Shown here: positions 17,580-25,930 of the stretch, in pieces
How positions within the stretch are numbered: the first letter of the stretch is position 1
How the letters are laid out: every line of letters begins with the position of its first letter
Assembly (NCBI GenBank): GCA_964548365.1
Contig: CAZJRD010000006.1
Span: forward strand, 1-64,000
Reading direction: 5' to 3'
DNA: 64,000 nt
From: B46-G9 sp964548365
GTDB taxonomy: Bacteria; Desulfobacterota; DSM-4660; Desulfatiglandales; Desulfatiglandaceae
Made by a program: the position numbers and the translations under genes
Notes under the pieces: model-generated
What the model saw: only the letters and a program-made list of their open reading frames with translations
What the model was told of the DNA's origin: nothing
Database searches by the model: none

Positions 17580-19808
17580 ATGAACATGAAAAGCAACCAG
17601 GTTATCATTCCCACAATGTGCCATGGATGTTCCTATGGTGGCTATAACTGCGGCATATTGGCTCATGTACGGGAAGGAAGATTTACCAGGGTTGAAGGGA
17701 ATCCTTACCACCCTTTAAATAACGGGAAACTGTGTGCCAAAGGCCAGTCCGCGGTCCAATGGATCTATAACGACAATCGCCTGAAGTATCCCCTCCTGAG
17801 GAAGGGCAAGAGAGGAAACGGCAATTTCACCCGTATCTCATGGGATGAAGCACTGGAGATAACCGTCGGGAACATCATGGAAACAAAAGAGCTGTACGGA
17901 CCCGAGCAGATCATTCTCTCCAAGGGTCAATCTTCCGGATGGGGCGGACTCCATCATCTCCTGTGGATGCGGTTCCTGCATGCCCTTGGTTCTGTCACTT
18001 TCAGCAACTGGGGTCCCTCCGTGTGTTATGCCCCCCAGTTGATGTATCATCAGCAAGTGATCGGCGGCCCCACGTACGCCAGGCCGGACTATGATCACGC
18101 AGACCTCATCATCGAGTGGTTCACCGGTGGGGGAAAAGGAGGCCCCGCAAGGGGCGGACCCGAAACCCAGGACACCAATTTCAGGAGTGTGCCCCGAAAA
18201 ATCATTGAACGCCTGAAAAAAGGAGCGAAGCTTGTCATCATCAATCCCCAGTTGATCCCCCTCGGCGCCAATGGACGTGCCTCCACGTGGCTCCCTATCA
18301 GGCCGGGTACCGATGGTGCCCTGGCTCTCGCCATGATCCATGTCATCTTGAAAGAGGACCTCCACGACAGGGAGTTCGTCTCTGAATGGTGTGAGGGATT
18401 TGAGGCCATCGCGGCACAGGTAAAACAGTATGATCCTGCCTGGGCGGAAAAGATTACCGGGATACCCGCGAAAGAGATCGAAGAACTGGCAAGGCTTTAC
18501 GCGACCACGAAACGGGCCTGCATACGGGTATCAGAGGCCCCCCAAAAAAAAGATTTGAGATCCTTCGCTACGGCTGTCCCCATCCTCATGGCCATAACCG
18601 GTCATCTGGACCGGCCGGGGGGAAACGTCTGGCTTTTTCCGGCTGGGAAACTCGGATTTTCCACGCTTGCTCAAAAAGTATCCCGCCAAGCAAGGGAAAA
18701 GGTCCTGGGTGGTGATACCTTTTGCATCCGCTCATCGGGAAGAAATTCATCGTTTTCCCATAGTGTCATCAATGCCTTGGTGACCGGGGAACCCTATCGC
18801 CCAAAGACCATGCTCATATTCGGCTCCAATCCGTTGAGCACCGCGCGGAACCCCCGCCTGGTTGCCGAGGCACTACAGAAGCTCAAATTCCTCGTAGTCG
18901 TAGACGTGGTTCCTACGCCTACAACCCGGTATGCGGACTTGGTCCTGCCTGCAGCCACCAGATATGAGTGCTCGCAGCAACCAGCCCTCTGGAAAAATCA
19001 CCTCGCCATGAGCCGGAAAGTCATTGATCCTCTTTGGGAGGCACGAGACGAACTGGAGATCACCCTTGACCTGGCCTGCAGGCTAGGCATGGACAAGGAT
19101 TTCTGGGAAGGGCAATATGACGCTATGGTCAAGGATTTTCTCGCGCCCGTCGGCATCGCCCTGGACCACCTGGAGGAACACGAGCTCAAGGGAATCTATC
19201 TCCCTCGAACAGAATGGATGGACCGTCGAGAGAGGTTTGATGAACTGTTCAAAGACCTGCCCAACGGTAAAATCCAGCTCGCCAACAGGATCCTCAAAGA
19301 GGAAGGATTCGAACCCTTCCCGGTCTACCATGGGGAGCCGGAAGACCCTCTCAATGCTCCTGAACTTGCCGAAGCATATTCCCTTCTCTTCACAGACGAA
19401 CATTCGGACTATATCAATCATCATTCCTGGATGCGGGACATCCCCTGGCTCCGTGAACTCAGGAAACACCCTGTCGTCAAGATCCATCCTGTTACAGCGG
19501 AAAAATACTGCATAAGGAATGGAGATTGGATCGATATTGTGTCACCTCACGGAAAGATGAAGGCGGTGGCCCTTCTGTTCCATTCCATCCGCCCCGATAT
19601 CGTTATGGCACAGCATGGTTGGTGGCAAGGGTGTGAATCCCTGGATATTCCAGAAACCTCCCCCTTTGAAGGGGGCACCAACCCCAATGTCCTGTATGAC
19701 TGGGATCTCATGGATCCGCTCACCGGTGACCTCACGAAAAACACCTTGGTGAGGATAAAAAAGGCATCTCCCCCTGAGTGGGTATCCCCCATCAAGGAAG
19801 GACTATGA
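17580..19808 (+). CDS. Molybdopterin oxidoreductase, catalytic subunit
   Basis: A 742-residue enzyme of the DMSO reductase superfamily. The N-terminus has the [4Fe-4S] ligands MCHGCSYGGYNC and LCAKG; the spacing of the second and third cysteines is wider than in formate dehydrogenases. The pterin-binding domains follow (GTDGALALAMI, ATRYECSQQPALW, TNPNVLYD). A Cys in GPSVCYAPQ occupies the usual metal-ligand region. No Tat signal is present, so it should be cytoplasmic. Four bases downstream comes its ferredoxin-type subunit, and no membrane anchor is encoded. The substrate is unknown; the acetylene hydratase/pyrogallol-type and thiosulfate reductase-type branches are both possible. Confidence 0.88.
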   Translation: MNMKSNQVIIPTMCHGCSYGGYNCGILAHVREGRFTRVEGNPYHPLNNGKLCAKGQSAVQWIYNDNRLKYPLLRKGKRGNGNFTRISWDEALEITVGNIMETKELYGPEQIILSKGQSSGWGGLHHLLWMRFLHALGSVTFSNWGPSVCYAPQLMYHQQVIGGPTYARPDYDHADLIIEWFTGGGKGGPARGGPETQDTNFRSVPRKIIERLKKGAKLVIINPQLIPLGANGRASTWLPIRPGTDGALALAMIHVILKEDLHDREFVSEWCEGFEAIAAQVKQYDPAWAEKITGIPAKEIEELARLYATTKRACIRVSEAPQKKDLRSFATAVPILMAITGHLDRPGGNVWLFPAGKLGFSTLAQKVSRQAREKVLGGDTFCIRSSGRNSSFSHSVINALVTGEPYRPKTMLIFGSNPLSTARNPRLVAEALQKLKFLVVVDVVPTPTTRYADLVLPAATRYECSQQPALWKNHLAMSRKVIDPLWEARDELEITLDLACRLGMDKDFWEGQYDAMVKDFLAPVGIALDHLEEHELKGIYLPRTEWMDRRERFDELFKDLPNGKIQLANRILKEEGFEPFPVYHGEPEDPLNAPELAEAYSLLFTDEHSDYINHHSWMRDIPWLRELRKHPVVKIHPVTAEKYCIRNGDWIDIVSPHGKMKAVALLFHSIRPDIVMAQHGWWQGCESLDIPETSPFEGGTNPNVLYDWDLMDPLTGDLTKNTLVRIKKASPPEWVSPIKEGL

Positions 19809-19809
19809 A

Positions 19810-20379
19810 ATGGCATATGGTCTTCTGATTGACGGAAGCAAATGCACCGGTTGCAAAAGTTGCGTGGTCGGATGCAAGAACTGGCATAGTATTCCTGCCG
19901 GAGAAGAGGGCCGGATAAGGATCATGGACCTAACAACGGGAGAATTTCCGGCCGTTTCACGATGGATCTTCCCGGTCATGTGCATGCAGTGTGATTATCC
20001 GCCCTGCGTGTCCGTGTGCCGTTTTGATGCCGGTTTCATCGATGAACACGGCATCGTCTCCGTAAACCTGAAAAAATGTGTGGGATGCAAGCTCTGCATC
20101 CTCGCGTGCCCTTACGGCGCAAGGTACATGGGGCAAAACGGGAAAGTTGCTGCCGGGTGCGATTTATGCACGGACAGGGTTAAAGAAGGGCAGCAGCCGT
20201 ACTGTGTAGAGACGTGCCCCACCGAGGCCATGGTTTTTGGGGACCTGGACGATCCTCAAAGCACCATTTCTACCCTGGTACAGCAGGAGGGAGCGCAGCC
20301 CTTGAAAAAGAAATTCAGGACACACCCAAAGGTTCTTTATGCCAATCTTGATCATGATCTTCCCGACTTCTCATCATAG
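19810..20379 (+). CDS. DmsB/PhsB-type four-cluster ferredoxin subunit
   Basis: A 189-residue electron-transfer subunit with four cysteine groups typical of the DmsB family: CTGCKSCVVGC, CMQCDYPPCVSVC, CVGCKLCILAC and CDLCTDRV followed by CVETC. These bind four [4Fe-4S] clusters. It starts two bases after the catalytic subunit's stop, with AAGGA just upstream, so the pair is co-translated. No signal peptide. It would link the molybdenum site to a soluble donor or acceptor. Confidence 0.92.
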   Translation: MAYGLLIDGSKCTGCKSCVVGCKNWHSIPAGEEGRIRIMDLTTGEFPAVSRWIFPVMCMQCDYPPCVSVCRFDAGFIDEHGIVSVNLKKCVGCKLCILACPYGARYMGQNGKVAAGCDLCTDRVKEGQQPYCVETCPTEAMVFGDLDDPQSTISTLVQQEGAQPLKKKFRTHPKVLYANLDHDLPDFSS

Positions 20380-20441
20380 CTTCGAGGCGCCAGGCTCACC
20401 ACCAAGGAGCGCCAACCGGAAAAGCCGACGGTTTTCTTCCT

Positions 20442-20897
20442 TCACCATGTGACGTTCTCTTCATAATAGGCATCTTTCGGCCCCATGAGCAACAGGAAGG
20501 ATTCATTCTTGATTCGGACCACCTCGGTTTCAGGATCATCCAGGAGATCCCCAAGACCCGGATGTCTTGTCTTGATGGCCTCTCTCATTCCCGTCTCTTC
20601 TGATCGCAAGATAACCGGTTCAAACTTCCCTGAAAGCGTCAACGCAGTCGTCCCCTCATGGTCGCTTTCAAGTGTCGACCCCCTCGTGTCGATCAATATG
20701 CTCACCGCCGGGTTCTCCATCAGGTTCTTGTATTTCCGGGTCTCCCTGCCCGTAAGCATGTAAAGTTCGCTGCACTTCTCATTACAGGCGTAGGCCATGA
20801 GAGAGCAGTGCGGGTGATTTTTTGCGGACGTGGCCAGCACGCAGGTTCCCTGCTTCCGTATCAATTCCCTTGCCTTTTCACGAATGTCGTTGTCCAT
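20442..20897 (-). CDS. PNPOx-like flavin-binding protein
   Basis: A 151-residue split-barrel protein of the pyridoxamine 5'-phosphate oxidase-like family. Early residues GTCVLATSAKNHPHCSLMAYAC form the first strands, and YKNLMENPAVSILIDTRGS is the usual helix-strand segment. These proteins bind FMN or F420 or act as general stress proteins. It is convergent with the ferredoxin gene and divergent from the DUF523 gene. Two full paralogues (32038-32427, 36027-36479) and one fragment (about 25810-25914) occur in the same window. Confidence 0.85.
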   Translation of the reverse strand: MDNDIREKARELIRKQGTCVLATSAKNHPHCSLMAYACNEKCSELYMLTGRETRKYKNLMENPAVSILIDTRGSTLESDHEGTTALTLSGKFEPVILRSEETGMREAIKTRHPGLGDLLDDPETEVVRIKNESFLLLMGPKDAYYEENVTW

Positions 20898-21063
20898 GGT
20901 TGTCCCTTCTTACCGAATTCTTCAGTACCAAAGCTATCGTACCATAACCTCGCGCACCCGGCAAACAGGAAGCCCTTCAATGAACGCTCTGAGCGCTTTT
21001 CTATTGTCCAGAAAGGTGTGTTCATGTATGCTTGCCGCAGAAAATCATCAAGGAGACAGCCTC

Positions 21064-22011
21064 ATGGACAAGATACGAATCGGGGTCAGCACCTGCCTCA
21101 TGGGCGAGCCGGTGCGATATGACGGCGGGCATGCCCATGACAGGTATGTGACGGACACGCTGGGCCGATATGTGGAATTTGTCCCTGTTTGTCCAGAAAC
21201 CGAGGCTGGTCTGGGCGTACCCCGCGAACCCATGCGGCTTGTGGGTGATCCGGAGTCTCCTCGACTTATCACGGTCAGGACAAAGCGAGACATGACGGAC
21301 ATTCTCGTCACGTGGGCCCGAAAAAGGGTAATGGAACTGGAGACAGAAGACCTCTGCGGATTCATTTTCAAGAGCAGATCGCCCAGCAGCGGCATGGAAC
21401 GGGTGAAGGTGTACACGGAGAGCGGCATGCCGGTCAAGACGGGGGTGGGGCTCTTCGCGAGGGCGTTCATGGAACATTTCCCGCTCATTCCTGTGGAAGA
21501 GGAAGGAAGACTTCACGATCCCCGTTTGCGAGAAAATTTTATTGAACGCATCTTCACCCTCAAAAGGTGGCGGAATACCCAGGCCGGACGAAAAAGCCTG
21601 GGAAGCATCGTGGCGTTTCACACCACTCACAAACTGCTCATTCTCTCTCACAGCACGAAACATTACCGGGAAATGGGAAGGCTGGTGGCCCAGGCAAAAG
21701 GATTAAAGGTAGACAAGGTCTATACCCGCTATGAATCCCTGCTCATGGAGGCGTTGCGCTTGCACGCCACGGTCAAGAAGCACACCAATGTACTCCAGCA
21801 CATGATGGGCTATTTCAAGAAAGAGCTTGCCCCGGACGAAAAGCAGGAACTTCTTGAAGTGATCGATGCCTATCACGATGAACTTCTCCCCCTTATCGTT
21901 CCCATAACCCTCCTTAAACACTACGTCAGGAAATATAAGCAACCCTATCTTCATGGCCAGGTTTACCTCTCCCCCCATCCATCGGAACTCAAGCTTCGAA
22001 ACCATGTTTGA
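21064..22011 (+). CDS. DUF523/DUF1722 two-domain protein (YbgA-like)
   Basis: A 315-residue protein. DUF523 occupies about 1-150 (GVSTCLMGEPVRYDGGHA; FVPVCPETEAGLGVPREPMRL; the SRSPSSG stretch) and DUF1722 about 190-310 (HTTHKLLILSHSTKHYREMGRL; LHATVKKHTNVLQHMMGYFK). The biochemical role of the family is not settled; the conserved Cys, Asp and His hint at metal or cluster binding, and E. coli YbgA is the DUF1722 half. The ATG at 21064 has AAGGAGA upstream and starts at the family's usual first residues, so the longer upstream frame is rejected. Confidence 0.88.
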   Translation: MDKIRIGVSTCLMGEPVRYDGGHAHDRYVTDTLGRYVEFVPVCPETEAGLGVPREPMRLVGDPESPRLITVRTKRDMTDILVTWARKRVMELETEDLCGFIFKSRSPSSGMERVKVYTESGMPVKTGVGLFARAFMEHFPLIPVEEEGRLHDPRLRENFIERIFTLKRWRNTQAGRKSLGSIVAFHTTHKLLILSHSTKHYREMGRLVAQAKGLKVDKVYTRYESLLMEALRLHATVKKHTNVLQHMMGYFKKELAPDEKQELLEVIDAYHDELLPLIVPITLLKHYVRKYKQPYLHGQVYLSPHPSELKLRNHV

Positions 22012-22127
22012 TCGTTTCGAATCCAAAACAAGTGCAACACAACAGCAATGCGGGCCTTGAGAGTAACGCCGGTTCCTATTGGCTTACGCTGCCGTAGGCA
22101 CCGCCTTCCGGTTTCTCTTTCCAGTTA

Positions 22128-22151
22128 GTGTAATTAGTCAACAACGTCCCC
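22128..22151 (+). repeat. 24-base dispersed motif, copy 1 (other copy 25650-25673)
   Basis: This 24-base stretch, beginning GTGTAATTAGT and ending AACGTCCCC, matches the complement of 25650-25673 at 21 of 24 positions. From memory, closely related stretches flank transposase genes of the IS200/REP-associated type in Desulfobacterota. No transposase remains here, so it is probably a scar. Confidence 0.5.
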
Positions 22152-22249
22152 AAAAAAATGCGGAGGTTGTACTAAATTTCTTTCTCAATTCTGCCGATAG
22201 AGTGGATATAATCTTTGAGAAAGGCGCCCTGGCAGGCGCGACGGGGAAG

Positions 22250-23185
22250 ATGACAAGCATTACGACCATGAAATTGGAATACCTGGCTGGCCGGCAGGTG
22301 GGCACTTCCGTTCTCCTCAGGGAATTGGCAAGGGGGGGTATGGCAGTGATCTTTTTAGCCTACCAGAAGACCCTGAAACGCCGGATTGCGGTCAAGATAC
22401 TCCCGAAATCCCTGATCAACGAAATGAGTGCGGAATTTTTTCGCCAGGAGGCCGAGGCCGCGGCCATCTTGTCCCACCCAAACATCATTCCGGTCTACGA
22501 GGTGGGAAACACAGACGAATTCCTCTTTTTCACCATGCAGCTCGTCAATGGGAAGTCCCTTGCCCAGTACATCAAGATGGCGGCTAAGAATCCCCTGCCT
22601 TCCAAGCGCTTTCTCCCCGTGGGTGCCACGCTGCGTATCGTCACTGAAGTCCTCGACGCCCTCGATTACGCCCACCAGCAGGAGATCATCCACCGGGATA
22701 TAAAGTCCGCTAACATCCTCATTGAGTCCCACACGAAGCGACCCATCATCACGGATTTCGGACTCGCCAAGGTGTGCCGGGGATCTGAGGAAAACGCCTC
22801 CATGCTCCTGGGCACACCGACTTACATGGCACCGGAACAGATTCAAAAGGCCCCTGTAGATCCCAGGACCGATATCTATGCCACCGGCACGATGCTGTTT
22901 GAGATGTTGGTAAGCCAGCTGCCCTTTCCCAAGGTGAACAATATCAGAGAGCTCCTGAAGGCCAAATTGGCCTTACAGGACCACTTATTCCAGCATCGAC
23001 CTTCCCAGTTGAATCCCGCCGTTACCGGGGCATTGGACCGGATCGTACAAAAGGCCACCGCTTTTCATCCGGAAGAACGGTACGGTTCGGCCCGTGAATT
23101 CAAAGCGGACCTAGAGGAATATCGTGCGCGACGGCTTGAAGACGCGGCCGCGAGGAGGACCCATGTCGGCGCCCAAACCCATTAA
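22250..23185 (+). CDS. Serine/threonine protein kinase (Hanks type)
   Basis: A 311-residue soluble kinase domain. The Gly-rich loop is RGGMAVIFLA, the ATP Lys is in AVKILPKSL, the catalytic loop is IIHRDIKSANIL, the metal loop is ITDFGLAKV and the activation-segment end is GTPTYMAPEQ. There is no transmembrane helix or sensor domain after the kinase fold, so input must come from partners. The start is uncertain: ATG 22250 with a weak GGGGA, or ATG 22268. Its 3' end overlaps the next gene by 23 bases, implying a functional pair. Confidence 0.9.
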   Translation: MTSITTMKLEYLAGRQVGTSVLLRELARGGMAVIFLAYQKTLKRRIAVKILPKSLINEMSAEFFRQEAEAAAILSHPNIIPVYEVGNTDEFLFFTMQLVNGKSLAQYIKMAAKNPLPSKRFLPVGATLRIVTEVLDALDYAHQQEIIHRDIKSANILIESHTKRPIITDFGLAKVCRGSEENASMLLGTPTYMAPEQIQKAPVDPRTDIYATGTMLFEMLVSQLPFPKVNNIRELLKAKLALQDHLFQHRPSQLNPAVTGALDRIVQKATAFHPEERYGSAREFKADLEEYRARRLEDAAARRTHVGAQTH

Positions 23186-25640
23186 AGGGCAGCTGTTGCA
23201 GTTCGGGCGGAATATCGCCCTGCTCTTCAACCGGGCAACCATGTACGACACATCCCATCCCTACGTGGTCCAGTCCATCGAACTGGTCCACCAGACGGTG
23301 GAGCCTCTGCTGGTGCACATTTCGCCCCTCGTTTTCATCTTCAACCAGGGACGGTTCTTCATTGACGAGGAACCTCTCGACCCGCGCGTGAACGTAAGTC
23401 GCATCGCCACTCACTTCAAGAAGGCAGGGATCCAGTCCATCTCCTTTGAAAAGGGTGTGGACAAGAACGACATCCGCATTTTCCTGGAAATAGCCTCTTC
23501 CCTGAACAGATACCCCAATGCGGACGCAATGAAGGACGCCCTGGAGGCAAAGGGTGTCGATTTCATGAAAATCAATCACGTCTTCTATAAAAAGGTCACG
23601 GAAGATGACGAAGTGGTCTCCAAGGAGGCCCTCAAAAAGGTTACGCCGGCCATGATGGAGGAGGACCGGCTGAAATCCAGGAAGATGTTCGTCGATGCCC
23701 TCCTGGAGAGCGTCCTGACCGAGGAGTTCATCAAGACGCTCAATATCGAAAACCTCGTGAAGAACCCGGCAGGCATCACCCGGAACATGATCCAGGCGGA
23801 CCTGGATGGGGGAACGGGGTCCGCGCAGGGTAACGAGCAAAAAGTGTCAGGGGGGATTTCCGGAGGGAACGGCGCTCCTGGGGGTGGAGAGGTCCAGGCC
23901 GCTTCTGCAGGGATGAACCGGCAAGGACCTACTGGGAGCGGAGGCCCGGGTCATCCCTCCGGAGCTGTCGGGACCGGGGCCCCGTCCGGGGGATCGATCC
24001 CCGCGGAGAATACGGCGGGGCGACAGGGCCCTGCGCAGTTCCCCGGAACCGGCCAGGCACAACCCGGCAGAGGAGCACAGCGAGCCGCCGATCCCCAGGC
24101 CGTGGAGGATGCTCCCGCGGGCCACGGTGCCGTACTCTACATGCAACTCGAAGTCATGGAGCAGGAGGTGGAAAAAAACATCGCCGGTCAAGGCAGTGTG
24201 GAGCTTTCCGAACTGGCCTCCGCCGTCTTCGAGATGAAGCATCAGCTCATGGCTGGAATCCAGGCCCAGAAGGCCCTAGGGATCAGCTACGAAAATGAAG
24301 AAGAGATCCTGGAGAAAAGCAACGAGATCGCGGACCGGGTCCTTCTTTCCCTTATCAGGGAAGAGTACCAGGCGGGCCGCATCAGCACCTCCCGGCTGGC
24401 CCAGATCCTCCGGCGGCTGGTCCCCGACCCCGCAGAACTCCGAAGGCTTCTTCCCAAAATCAAGGAAGCCCTCATGGAAGAGGGCATGTCCCTGCCCGAG
24501 TATCTGAAGCTCGTCCAGGACCTGGGGCGGGAACTCCAGAGCGACGGCCTGGCCAAGATCATTCACGAGAGTTCCGAACAGATCGGGGTGGACAGCGAAG
24601 AAATTTTCGAGGAGGTGAAAAAGAATCCCTCCCAGGCCGCCGAACTCATCTACCTGGCGGCCGAAATCCGGAAGGGCACCGGGGACGAAAAGGTCCTCTC
24701 CAATCTCCTGGTGGATTATGTGGAGCGGCTCGGCACCCGGATGGGCGCGGAAATGGCCCAAGGGGAGGAAGATGGAGGGGAAGCGCATCTTCAAAAGGTC
24801 ATGACGGACGTCAAGTCCAATATCGTCCAGAAGCTGGCTCGCATGGACGTCAAGGATGATATCCTGGCGCGATTGGAAGAAAAACTGAACAAGCGCGTAG
24901 ACGATATGCTGGACAACCTGCGGCTGGACTGGCTCAAGAGCCAGGGGGCGCAGTCTGAAAAGGCCCCGGCCAAGCGCCTTAGCGTGCTTCAGACCCTGGA
25001 ACGCAGCGTGAGTGAAAATGAGGAGTTGGGGGAAATCCTCAAAGTCGTCCGCTCCAAGGTGGGGGTAGGTGAAATCGACGAGAACGATTTTCGGCAGATT
25101 CACGCGGAGATCCTGGCCCAAAAGCAGCGGATCAAGGATCTGGAGGCCGGAAAGGGCCTGCCTTCAGGCATCCTGAAGTCGGACGAACTGGTCTTTTTCC
25201 TGGAAAAGGAAATAGCACGTGCCAGACGTTATAACACGCCCTTCGCCGCCTTGGGTTTTTCCCTGGTCAAGGCCAAGGCCAGGGTCAAGAAGGGGGCGGA
25301 AACCGTGAACCGCCAATCCCTCATGGATGCGCTCCTGCAGAAGCTCGCGGTGATCTTCCGGGAAACGGACGTCCTGGGGCAGATCGGAAGAAGGAGGGTG
25401 GTGGCCTTGCTCCCCATGACGCCTGAGTCCGATGGGAAGCTCGCTTTGCGCCGCAGCATGAAACTTTTGCACCTCGAACCCCTGGACGTGGACAGGATCC
25501 CCGTGGACATCAAGATGGCGGGCGTGCTGGCCAAGGTGGACATGGAAGAGGCCCGGGACGCCAAGGCCTTCGTGGAGACCCTGACCGCCCAACTCACCGA
25601 CATGGCCGCCAGGATCAAGAATATCCACGCCTATTTCTGA
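23163..25640 (+). CDS. Large signalling-like protein with degenerate GGDEF end
   Basis: An 825-residue cytoplasmic protein. Residues about 1-200 form a helical domain (LLFNRATMYDTSHPYVVQS; HFKKAGIQSISFEKGV), about 215-310 are a Gly/Pro/Gln-rich linker, and about 330-660 are charged, helix-rich and probably coiled coil. The last 150 residues start RARRYNTPFAALGFSL and contain RETDVLGQIGRRRVVALLP. This is the layout of a GGDEF domain in which the catalytic GGDEF is replaced by GRRRV, so diguanylate cyclase activity is not expected. It overlaps the Ser/Thr kinase gene and is probably its substrate or partner. The start is the ATG giving MSAPKPIKG. Confidence 0.8.
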   Translation: MSAPKPIKGQLLQFGRNIALLFNRATMYDTSHPYVVQSIELVHQTVEPLLVHISPLVFIFNQGRFFIDEEPLDPRVNVSRIATHFKKAGIQSISFEKGVDKNDIRIFLEIASSLNRYPNADAMKDALEAKGVDFMKINHVFYKKVTEDDEVVSKEALKKVTPAMMEEDRLKSRKMFVDALLESVLTEEFIKTLNIENLVKNPAGITRNMIQADLDGGTGSAQGNEQKVSGGISGGNGAPGGGEVQAASAGMNRQGPTGSGGPGHPSGAVGTGAPSGGSIPAENTAGRQGPAQFPGTGQAQPGRGAQRAADPQAVEDAPAGHGAVLYMQLEVMEQEVEKNIAGQGSVELSELASAVFEMKHQLMAGIQAQKALGISYENEEEILEKSNEIADRVLLSLIREEYQAGRISTSRLAQILRRLVPDPAELRRLLPKIKEALMEEGMSLPEYLKLVQDLGRELQSDGLAKIIHESSEQIGVDSEEIFEEVKKNPSQAAELIYLAAEIRKGTGDEKVLSNLLVDYVERLGTRMGAEMAQGEEDGGEAHLQKVMTDVKSNIVQKLARMDVKDDILARLEEKLNKRVDDMLDNLRLDWLKSQGAQSEKAPAKRLSVLQTLERSVSENEELGEILKVVRSKVGVGEIDENDFRQIHAEILAQKQRIKDLEAGKGLPSGILKSDELVFFLEKEIARARRYNTPFAALGFSLVKAKARVKKGAETVNRQSLMDALLQKLAVIFRETDVLGQIGRRRVVALLPMTPESDGKLALRRSMKLLHLEPLDVDRIPVDIKMAGVLAKVDMEEARDAKAFVETLTAQLTDMAARIKNIHAYF

Positions 25641-25649
25641 TGGGAAAAG

Positions 25650-25673
25650 GGGGACGTTCTTCACTAATTGCAC
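25650..25673 (-). repeat. 24-base dispersed motif, copy 2 (other copy 22128-22151)
   Basis: On the minus strand this reads GTGCAATTAGTG through AACGTCCCC and matches the plus-strand copy at 22128-22151 at 21 of 24 positions. It sits exactly where similarity of the neighbouring DUF2283-like remnant stops, as expected for a recombination or element boundary. Confidence 0.5.
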
Positions 25674-25755
25674 TTATCTCTTTTGTTTCATAGATTTCCT
25701 TATCCTAAAATTCAATATGAGCGGTGTCTGTATCAGAAAAATATTTTGCTTTCAT
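25654..25755 (-). pseudogene. DUF2283-like gene remnant with premature stop
   Basis: ATG at 25755-25753, preceded by a strong AAGGAGG, opens MKAKYFSDTDTAHIEF. A TAG stop follows at 25707-25705, and beyond it the same frame continues DKEIYETKEIS. Joined, this is the start of a DUF2283 protein (pattern Y-x-x-DTDT-x-x-IEF-x-D-x-x-x-ETxEI). After that the sequence runs into the 24-base repeat and similarity ends. The gene is broken twice: by the nonsense codon and by loss of its 3' half. Confidence 0.55.
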
Positions 25756-25758
25756 ACT

Positions 25759-25917
25759 TTAATCCTCCTTAAAAGACCGATCAAAAAAGGCATTGTGAAT
25801 TGCCTCACTATCTTCTAATAGAGGACAAATGGGTGCTTCTCCTTGTACGCCGTTTTCCACAAACGGGCAGGCGGCATAGGGCTTGGACTGGAGATCGTGG
25901 TTGGTAAGCAGGCGAAA
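25759..25917 (-). pseudogene. Fragment of a PNPOx-like flavin protein gene
   Basis: The minus-strand frame contains RLLTNHDLQSKPYAACPFVE, which aligns with RLTHHNLQSNPHAAYLFVE of the intact protein at 32038-32427. The match is also visible in DNA: about 60 bases at 25855-25915 closely match 32228-32288. Only the middle of the domain is left; both ends are unrelated and the frame runs into the molybdenum hydroxylase gene's 3' end. A decayed paralogue. Confidence 0.65.
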
Positions 25918-25930
25918 TCTTCTGCAGTGC

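Noticed and set aside
23100..25673. Long minus-strand frames opposite the 825-residue signalling protein
   Set aside because: They arise from the GC-rich third codon positions of the plus-strand gene and show no family motifs.
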